This document shows, in pieces, positions 7,089 to 11,972 of a stretch of 14,450 bases of DNA. A program made the translations under genes and the position numbers. A model generated the notes under the pieces. It ran no database searches, had not been told where the DNA came from, and saw only the letters and a list, made by a program, of their open reading frames with translations. The stretch lies in NCBI GenBank assembly GCA_036259835.1, contig DATABA010000065.1, forward strand, positions 1-14,450, read 5' to 3'. Position 1 is the first letter of the stretch, and the number at the start of each line of letters is the position of its first letter. This DNA is from JALYGK01 sp036259835. GTDB lineage: Bacteria; Actinomycetota; UBA4738.

Positions 7089-7715
7089 TCATAGCGGCGC
7101 TCGATTCGCTTGAACCGCTCGCGCTCGCCGGACGGCGTTCGTCAGGTCGAACGCGTACATCACCGCGGCGATGTAGTACGCCGTGATACCGACCCAGAAC
7201 ACCACCCAGCCGACCGGCAACGTGAGCTCGTGCAACGGAAGTCGAAAGTTCCCCCACGCGACCCAGGGAATCGCCCACATGAGCGCGAAGGTTGCGATCT
7301 TTCCGATCCATCGAACGTCGATTCGTGCCCGTACGGCGAGAAGGACAGCCCCTCCGGCGACCATCACCACGAGGTCGCGCCCGATAACCAGAAGCGCTGC
7401 CCACAATGGGAATGCGTCTCGAACCACCAGGGCGATGAGGCCGGCGGCGATCGCCAGCCGGTCCGCAATCGGATCGAGAAGCTTCCCGACATTGGATACC
7501 TGACCCATGTGCCGGGCGATGTAGCCATCGATCCAATCCGTGGAGACGACCACCGCCAGAAGGATCAGCCCTGCAGCTTCCGTTCCGGGCCGCACGAGAA
7601 GCACGACGAACACGGGGATGAGCAGGATTCGGATCAGCGAGAGGAGGTTCGGGACCGTGGCGATTCGATCGAGTTCGGGTGAGCCGGCCGCGGGAGGTTC
7701 GCCGTCGCCGCTCAT
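7089..7715 (-). CDS. pgsA: CDP-alcohol phosphatidyltransferase, probably phosphatidylglycerophosphate synthase
   Basis: An integral membrane enzyme that swaps the CMP of CDP-diacylglycerol for an alcohol, most likely glycerol 3-phosphate, giving phosphatidylglycerol phosphate. The 208-residue product carries the complete CDP-alcohol signature: D60 and D63 in DWIDG, AR at 67-68, G77, D81 and D85. It has about five or six hydrophobic segments. The N-terminus reads ATVPNLLSLIRI, typical of the PgsA branch. Actinobacteria hold several paralogues, including inositol-phosphate and cardiolipin types, so the acceptor alcohol is less certain than the family. The ATG at 7715 lacks a Shine-Dalgarno sequence but lies 6 nt after TACCAT, which suggests a leaderless start. 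It heads the minus-strand run and is divergent from the RodZ-like gene across 58 bp. Confidence 0.9.
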   Translation of the reverse strand: MSGDGEPPAAGSPELDRIATVPNLLSLIRILLIPVFVVLLVRPGTEAAGLILLAVVVSTDWIDGYIARHMGQVSNVGKLLDPIADRLAIAAGLIALVVRDAFPLWAALLVIGRDLVVMVAGGAVLLAVRARIDVRWIGKIATFALMWAIPWVAWGNFRLPLHELTLPVGWVVFWVGITAYYIAAVMYAFDLTNAVRRARAVQANRAPL

Positions 7716-7721
7716 GCCGGG

Positions 7722-7727
7722 ATGGTA
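7722..7727 (-). promoter_or_regulatory. Candidate -10 (TACCAT) for leaderless pgsA mRNA
   Basis: TACCAT fits the actinobacterial TANNNT -10 pattern and ends 6 nt before the pgsA ATG. No ribosome-binding site is visible, so transcription beginning at the ATG would explain translation. No convincing -35 is seen. It lies in the 58-bp divergent gap shared with the RodZ-like gene. Confidence 0.4.
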
Positions 7728-7773
7728 GCAGCGTGGATAATTGTCACTCTGACCGTGCGGATCGGGGGCGTAA

Positions 7774-8787
7774 GTGGACTCGTCGGAACCGAAGACGGAA
7801 AAGGCCGAACCGGAATCGCGGAGGCGGGGTCAGGCTCGGCTCGGTACCGACGAGCAGGCTGCAGCCAGGATTCGAGGAGCGATCAAAGCATCGCTGGATC
7901 GCGCCCGCGGCGAATGGGTTCAGCTGGAGGAAAAGGACGAACCTGCCCCTCCCCCGCCCGAAGCGCAGGCCGTCGTTCCCGGCGAATCCGGCGAAACGCC
8001 GGTCGCGGCGACCGACAATGAAATCGAGGTACGGGAAGAACCCACCGAGCTCGTAGAGGAGGCGACCGGACGGGTCCTTCGAGAGGCGAGAGAGCAACGC
8101 GGTACAACGCTCGACGAGGCATCTAGTGACACGCGGATCGCGAAGCGGTATCTCGAGGCCCTGGAGGACGGGAAATCTCCGGAACGTCTTCCCTCCCGAG
8201 CGTACGCGCGGTTCTTCCTTCGCGATTACGCGCGGTATCTCGGCGTTCCGGACGATGAAATCGGGGACGCGTACCGTGGCGGCCCCGACGAGTCAGAAGG
8301 TGACCTGGAGCCCCTCTCCGTCGCTGGATCCCGGCCGCGCCGGCAATGGGTGATGGCAGCGTTGATCGCTGCGGTCGTCGTTGGAGTCATCGCCCTTGGT
8401 GTTACCCGCTTCGGGACGCCGCGGCAAGAGCCGCTGCCGACAACCCCGCGCTCGTCGCCGAGCGCCGCAATCGCGGCGCCTCCCGTTGCTCCAACAGCAA
8501 CGCCGACCCTCGCCCCGGCAACCGAGATCGTGGCGGTGCTGCGGGTATCGGAGGAGTCATGGGTGGAAGCGATCGCCGACGGAGAGACCACGGTCCAGGA
8601 GCTCCTCGTTCCGGACGACGTTCACCGAATACGAGCGGACGAGACCCTCCAACTGCTCCTGGGGAATGCGGGTGGCGTCAGCCTCTTGGTGAACGGAAAA
8701 AGCGTGCCGACGGGCGGGGATGGAGAAGTCGCGCGACTCTCGTTCGAGCTACGCGACGGACGCGTCGTCACCGTCGCCGAAGGGTGA
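7774..8787 (+). CDS. RodZ-like membrane protein (HTH_25 - TM - DUF4115)
   Basis: A 337-residue single-span membrane protein. Residues 1-95 are an acidic, Pro- and Glu-rich cytoplasmic extension that looks disordered. A helix-turn-helix of the RodZ/HTH_25 type follows at about 100-165 (LREAREQRGTTLDEAS, then RYLEALEDG, then RAYARFFLRDYARYLG). One membrane helix spans 192-211, followed by a Pro/Thr/Ser-rich linker (215-250) and an extracytoplasmic beta domain like DUF4115 (252-332). RodZ in rods links MreB to the wall machinery; actinobacterial relatives often lack MreB, so the partner here is unknown. The GTG start follows GGGGG with a 5-nt gap; GATAAT at 7736-7741 could be its -10. The long N-terminal extension before the HTH is unusual, since most RodZ proteins begin near the HTH. 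A later start is possible, but no strong alternative was seen. Confidence 0.88.
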   Translation: MDSSEPKTEKAEPESRRRGQARLGTDEQAAARIRGAIKASLDRARGEWVQLEEKDEPAPPPPEAQAVVPGESGETPVAATDNEIEVREEPTELVEEATGRVLREAREQRGTTLDEASSDTRIAKRYLEALEDGKSPERLPSRAYARFFLRDYARYLGVPDDEIGDAYRGGPDESEGDLEPLSVAGSRPRRQWVMAALIAAVVVGVIALGVTRFGTPRQEPLPTTPRSSPSAAIAAPPVAPTATPTLAPATEIVAVLRVSEESWVEAIADGETTVQELLVPDDVHRIRADETLQLLLGNAGGVSLLVNGKSVPTGGDGEVARLSFELRDGRVVTVAEG

Positions 8788-8796
8788 CGGGGGCCG

Positions 8797-9006
8797 TTAT
8801 CTCCTTCCGAGGTGCAGGTCGACGCCAAGCAGAACCAGGGGCCACAGGAGGACCGCCAAGACCAGCGAGATGATCCGGCGAATGTTGTTGAGTCTGTCCA
8901 GGTAGTCGTTCCGGGACGCCACCAAGATCCCCAGCCCAACGTACACGAGGAACAGGATGGTTGAGATGGCGCCCGCACCGGCCTCTTTGAGTTTCTGACG
9001 GTTCAT
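8797..9006 (-). CDS. Small two-helix membrane protein, unknown function
   Basis: A 69-residue protein with two predicted membrane helices, about residues 10-30 (GAGAISTILFLVYVGLGILV) and 45-63, joined by a charged loop (SRNDYLDRLNNIRRI). Both ends carry Arg/Lys (MNRQKLKE and HLGRR), which suggests both termini face the cytoplasm. I prefer the ATG at 9006, six nt after GGAGAGGA, over the TTG at 9012, which is too close to that site. It ends 9 bp from the end of the convergent RodZ-like gene, and its start lies 21 bp downstream of tRNA-Pro. I do not recognise the family. The clear ribosome site and membrane pattern support a real gene. Confidence 0.7.
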   Translation of the reverse strand: MNRQKLKEAGAGAISTILFLVYVGLGILVASRNDYLDRLNNIRRIISLVLAVLLWPLVLLGVDLHLGRR

Positions 9007-9027
9007 CGGCAATCCTCTCCGTTCAAG

Positions 9028-9102
9028 TCGGGCCGGCCGGATTTGAACCGGCGACCTTCTGACCCCCAGTCAGACGCGCTAACCAAGCTGCGCCACGGCC
9101 CG
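9028..9102 (-). tRNA. tRNA-Pro (anticodon GGG)
   Basis: The reverse strand folds as a full cloverleaf. The 7-bp acceptor stem is CGGGCCG/CGGCCCG with discriminator A, and the D arm is GCGC/GCGC around AGCTTGGTTA. The anticodon stem TCTGA/TCAGA encloses CTGGGGG, giving anticodon GGG. The T arm is GCCGG/CCGGC around TTCAAAT. The length is 75 nt. CCA is not encoded; the bases after the discriminator read CTT. It reads proline CCC and CCU codons. A tyrosine recombinase gene lies 99 bp away on its 5' side. Confidence 0.96.
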
Positions 9103-9116
9103 TATGACCTGCGGAA

Positions 9117-9122
9117 ACACTA
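9117..9122 (-). promoter_or_regulatory. Possible -10 (TAGTGT) of tRNA-Pro
   Basis: TAGTGT on the minus strand fits TANNNT and ends 14 nt before the mature tRNA 5' end, a normal distance for a tRNA precursor leader. No good -35 lies 16-18 bp upstream. Confidence 0.3.
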
Positions 9123-9138
9123 GACTCGGTCACGCCAC

Positions 9139-9170
9139 AACGCTCTAACAGCGTCTGACGTGTAACGCTC
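9139..9170. repeat. Direct repeat AACGCTC (25-bp spacing) with inverted repeat ACGCT/AGCGT
   Basis: AACGCTC occurs at 9139-9145 and 9164-9170, and ACGCT-n5-AGCGT forms an inverted repeat at 9140-9154. The cluster sits between tRNA-Pro and the recombinase gene, where recombinase arm sites or an operator would be expected. The motifs are short, so chance is not excluded. Confidence 0.3.
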
Positions 9171-9201
9171 CTCAGCGACCAAGCAGAGGGGGGCGAACCG
9201 A

Positions 9202-10110
9202 ATGCAGCGCGCCGCAGACACGCCGACGATTCTAGACCTCGCACCATCCTTCGCTCGCAGTCTTAGGGCGGCCAGGAAGTCACCTAAGACGGTCGTGACG
9301 TACATGGAAGCCGTGAACGGCCTCAGCGCGTTCCTCAGGGCCGCCGGCATGCCGCTGGAGGTCTCGTCCATCCGTCGAGAACATGTCGAGGCGTACGTCG
9401 AAGACCTTCTCTCGGCGTGGAGGCCGACGACGGCTGCGAATCGCTACAAGAGCCTTCGGGTGTTCTTCAACTGGTGTGTCGACGAAGGCGAAATCCAGAC
9501 GAGCCCGATGGCGAAGATGAACCCGCCGAAGCTCGGAGAGGAACGCATGCGGGTGCTGACCGCCGAGGAGCTTCGATCTCTCCTCAAGGTCTGCAACGGC
9601 CCCTCATTCGATGATCGGCGTGACACGGCGCTTCTCATGGTGTTCATCGACACCGGGGGGCGGTTGTCGGAAATCGTGAACCTCCGAAACAGCGACGTCG
9701 ACCTAGACGGCCAGGTGCTTCGGGTCATCGGCAAGGGCGATCGAGCACGAGACCTTCCCGTCGGCGCTAGGACAGTAAAGGCACTAGACCGTTATGAACG
9801 CATGCGCCGCGCTCATCCTCATTCCCACCTTGACGCTTACTGGCTTGGTCGAAAGGGTCGAATGACTCAGACTGGCGTTCAGCAGATGCTTCGGCGGCGA
9901 GCGACAGAGGCGGGTGTCGAGGCGCTGCATCCTCATCTTTTCCTCCACACCTTCGCCCATTCCTACTTGGCTCAGGGCGGCGGCGAGACGAACCTTATGC
10001 AGCTGACTGGCTGGCAGGATCGCTCGATGCTTCAGCGGTACGCATCGAGTACCGCCGCGGAGAGGGCGAGGGCCGAACATCGCCGTCTTAGTCCTGGAGA
10101 CAGACTGTGA
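9202..10110 (+). CDS. Tyrosine recombinase/integrase with altered catalytic arginine
   Basis: A 302-residue XerC/D-like recombinase. A SAM-like core-binding domain occupies about 10-95 and the catalytic domain about 115-300. Seen catalytic residues are R154 (TGGRLSE), K178 (GKGDR), H245, W271 in place of the second His (GWQDRSML, an accepted variant) and the nucleophile Y280. The usual HxLRH motif reads HLFLH: the second catalytic arginine is L248 (codon CTC at 9943-9945, one base from CGC). Loss of this arginine normally abolishes strand cleavage, so the enzyme is probably inactive, though the frame is intact. The ATG follows GAGGGGGG about 9 nt upstream. Its TGA overlaps the start of the next small ORF. 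Proximity to tRNA-Pro suggests an integrase rather than a housekeeping Xer protein. Confidence 0.9.
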   Translation: MQRAADTPTILDLAPSFARSLRAARKSPKTVVTYMEAVNGLSAFLRAAGMPLEVSSIRREHVEAYVEDLLSAWRPTTAANRYKSLRVFFNWCVDEGEIQTSPMAKMNPPKLGEERMRVLTAEELRSLLKVCNGPSFDDRRDTALLMVFIDTGGRLSEIVNLRNSDVDLDGQVLRVIGKGDRARDLPVGARTVKALDRYERMRRAHPHSHLDAYWLGRKGRMTQTGVQQMLRRRATEAGVEALHPHLFLHTFAHSYLAQGGGETNLMQLTGWQDRSMLQRYASSTAAERARAEHRRLSPGDRL

Positions 10111-10304
10111 CCCGGCCAGACGAACCGACACCAACTCGCCAACTGTTCCGGCTTCTGTGTTCGAAGCACGGCACCACCAGCGGCATCGTCTGGCAAACGG
10201 ACTTCGGAGCGTACTTCACAGCAGAAGGCCCGCGATGGAGTACGCGTTTCGGCCCCTTTTTTCGGGTGTTCGCCTTTTTTTGGAGGGGGCACTCCGAATC
10301 CTAG
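10107..10304 (+). CDS. Small hypothetical ORF overlapping the integrase stop
   Basis: A 65-residue ORF whose GTG overlaps the integrase TGA as GTGA, an arrangement typical of translational coupling. The middle (RQLFRLLCSKHGTTSG, then VWQTDFGAYF) reads like protein. The tail is Phe/Arg-rich and is produced by T6 and T7 runs at 10257-10262 and 10274-10280, which may mark a frameshift or non-coding DNA. I do not recognise it. The overlap is the best argument for a real gene. Confidence 0.35.
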   Translation: MTRPDEPTPTRQLFRLLCSKHGTTSGIVWQTDFGAYFTAEGPRWSTRFGPFFRVFAFFWRGHSES

Positions 10305-10376
10305 CGGCGTTTGCATAGGACCACGCGATCCCGATGCCCGCTCCGACGAGGCGCGTTACTTCTAAGCACACCACCC

Positions 10377-10934
10377 TTAGGGCAAGCGGCCCGCATTCTG
10401 ATGTGGAGAGAGGGGCAACCGCGCTTTCTCATGCCAATTCTCGTTCATGGTGACCAAGAACGACCCTCCAGGGAAGTGAACCCCGTCGAGGAGCTTCAAG
10501 ACCTCGTCTACGACTTGTTCGTCGGGGATCGGCCTGGATCGTTGGCGACGCCGCCAGCCGACGCGAAATCTCTCTCGCTTCTCTACCTGGATGGCCAGAT
10601 GGTGCCCCTTAGGGAAGCCACGTAGCTCAGTGAACGCGGGAGTCAGCAAGCCCGAGGCCTTCAAGCGTCGCTCTACCTGCTCGACAAGTGGATCGATGAC
10701 GGCTCGGATGCGGGCGTCACGGGATCCGGGATCCCGATTGTACGTGTAAGGGAAAACAATGTGGACTGTCACGATCTCATAGAGTCTCGGCCCTACGATC
10801 CCGGTAGTCAACGGAGTGACGACCGGCAGTTTGGCGTTCGCAGGAGTTCCTTCGTAGAGGTTTTCTCGAATAAGCGTCTCGATATAACAGTGCTGCTTCC
10901 CTGTAGGCGGGAGTTCGGCTATGAAGCGCTTCAC
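10377..10934 (-). CDS. Hypothetical protein, possibly cytoplasmic
   Basis: A minus-strand frame of about 185 residues if it starts at the GTG at 10934. It contains YIETLIRENLYEG, then a stretch reading like alternating strands (GPRLYEIVTVHIVFPYTY), an amphipathic helix (DARIRAVIDPLVEQVERRL), GHHLAIQVEKRERFRV, and a C-terminal region with DEQVVDEVLKLLDGVHFP and MNENWHE. No signal peptide or membrane segment is seen. Base composition at third positions and the hydrophobic pattern favour this strand over the overlapping plus-strand frame (10311-10625). The frame stays open to 11132, but that part would be antisense to the nuclease gene, so the start is uncertain and no ribosome site is visible at the GTG. 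I do not recognise the family. Confidence 0.5.
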   Translation of the reverse strand: MKRFIAELPPTGKQHCYIETLIRENLYEGTPANAKLPVVTPLTTGIVGPRLYEIVTVHIVFPYTYNRDPGSRDARIRAVIDPLVEQVERRLKASGLLTPAFTELRGFPKGHHLAIQVEKRERFRVGWRRRQRSRPIPDEQVVDEVLKLLDGVHFPGGSFLVTMNENWHEKARLPLSPHQNAGRLP

Positions 10935-11675
10935 GATCGTCGCGTTCGTTCTGGCGGCGGCCTGTGGTGTCGAGGCTCCACCTCCGCTCCCTCCTCTTCC
11001 TCCCGAAGCGGTTACCCGTTCTCCGACACCTGCCCCTTCGGTGGAGGCATCCCCCACGCCGGCATCGTCACCATCGCGACGGTTGCGGTCCCGGCCTCGA
11101 GTCGTGGACGTCATCGACGGCGACTCGATCATGGTGAGGTTCCCCAGCGGAGACGCTCGAGGTGCGGCTCATCGGCGTGAACACACCGGAACGGGGGCAG
11201 TGCTTCTATGAGGAGGCCACCGACTTCACGACGGCGGAGCTTCAGGGCGCCAGCGTGAGGCTCGAATACGACGAGGATCGGATTGACCGTTTTGACCGGA
11301 CGCTGGCCTACGTGCGCAAGCCGGCAAGCTGTTCAACGAGCGCCTACTCCGACGGGGGATGCAAAGGTGTTCACAGTCCGGCCGAACGAGAAGTACGTCG
11401 ATCGTTTCGCGGAAGCTGAGCGGGTCGCAGAGAACCGAGGTCGCGGACTGTGGGATGTCTGCGAACTACCGCCGCCACCTCCGCCGCCTCCTGACTGCCA
11501 CGACTCGTACAAGGGTGAGTGCTTGGCAATAGGTATTGGCGACTATGACTGTGCTGGCGGCGAAGGAAACGGACCCAACTACGTACGGCACCGGGTAAGG
11601 GTCGCTGCCTACGACGAGTTCGGATTAGACGCCGACGGTGATGGTTATCGGTGCGACTTGCTCCCTCCCCCATAA
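10921..11675 (+). pseudogene. Secreted thermonuclease (SNase) with Excalibur-type C-terminus, frameshifted
   Basis: This would encode an exported Ca-dependent nuclease. The ATG follows GGGAG, then a signal sequence with a lipobox-like LAAAC (C15), then a Pro/Ser/Thr linker. SNase motifs follow in shifting frames. VVDVIDGDSI is in the start frame. RLIGVNTPE, with the Arg and Glu of the active site, and DRTLAYV, with the second Arg, are in the +1 frame. GKLFNERLLRRGMQR is in the start frame again. FTVRPNEKYVDRFAEAE and GRGLW are in the +2 frame. The breaks lie near 11150, 11325 and 11365. The third frame continues through a run of eight prolines into DCHDSYKGEC and an Excalibur motif, DADGDGYRCD. 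Every catalytic residue is still encoded, so decay is recent or the sequence has indel errors. All three breaks are consistent with single-base changes, the third next to an AAA run. Confidence 0.82.
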
Positions 11676-11972
11676 GGGGGCCACGTCCTCATTGAGACGA
11701 ATCGAAAGAATCGGTTCCCTCGAGGTCGCGCTTCCACTGGCTGAACCGTTCTTCGCTTAACAACCATCCTGCGGCTCCTTCACAACGAGGCAACCGGACT
11801 ACAGGGCCGTGTCCATGTAGCACCGCCGTGTGCAACGCCGCGATGGCCAGGATTACTCGCGAATCTCGAGGCAATAAGCACTAATCATCGTTCGAACAGC
11901 GGATTTGAGCTGTTTGATCTGATTGGCCGTGGGTAGAGAAGTCAGTTAGCCCGTAACGGTCGGAGGACAAGT
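11676..11972. other. Gene-poor gap upstream of the repeat protein
   Basis: These 297 bp hold no gene I can support. At the left edge, CCCCC-ATAA-GGGGG (11667-11680) forms a hairpin around the nuclease stop codon but lacks a T tract. An inverted repeat AACAGC-n8-GCTGTT lies at 11895-11914 and could be an operator for the next gene. A 61-codon minus-strand TTG frame (11689-11874) has no ribosome site or recognised homology. No good -35/-10 pair was found. GGAGGA at 11962-11967 is the ribosome site of the repeat-protein gene. Confidence 0.6.

Larger units (their letters stand above)
9103..11675. mobile_element. Probable remnant of an integrated element beside tRNA-Pro
   Basis: A tRNA gene followed at once by a tyrosine recombinase, then short or unrecognised genes and a broken thermonuclease gene, is the usual look of a decayed integrative element. 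This contrasts with the compact housekeeping genes to the left. The right limit is a guess: no repeat of the tRNA 3' end was found in the window. The element lies on the tRNA's 5' side, while most elements of this type use the 3' end. The boundary could extend past the repeat-protein gene. Confidence 0.35.

Noticed and set aside
9023..9247. 74-codon minus-strand ORF ending in GGQKVAGSNPAGPT
   Set aside because: It is a translation of the tRNA-Pro gene and its flank; this peptide is a known artefact of annotated tRNA regions.
10311..10625. 104-codon plus-strand ORF
   Set aside because: The opposite strand has better third-position bias and a more protein-like hydrophobic pattern; no ribosome site precedes the ATG.
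11140..11380. Programmed frameshifting in the nuclease gene
   Set aside because: Three shifts without slippery heptamers or pseudoknot-like downstream structure fit mutation or sequencing error better.
11667..11680. CCCCC-ATAA-GGGGG hairpin as a terminator
   Set aside because: The stem is perfect but no T tract follows, so a Rho-independent terminator is not supported.
11689..11874. 61-codon minus-strand ORF with TTG start
   Set aside because: No ribosome site, no recognised motif, and short enough to be open by chance at this GC content.
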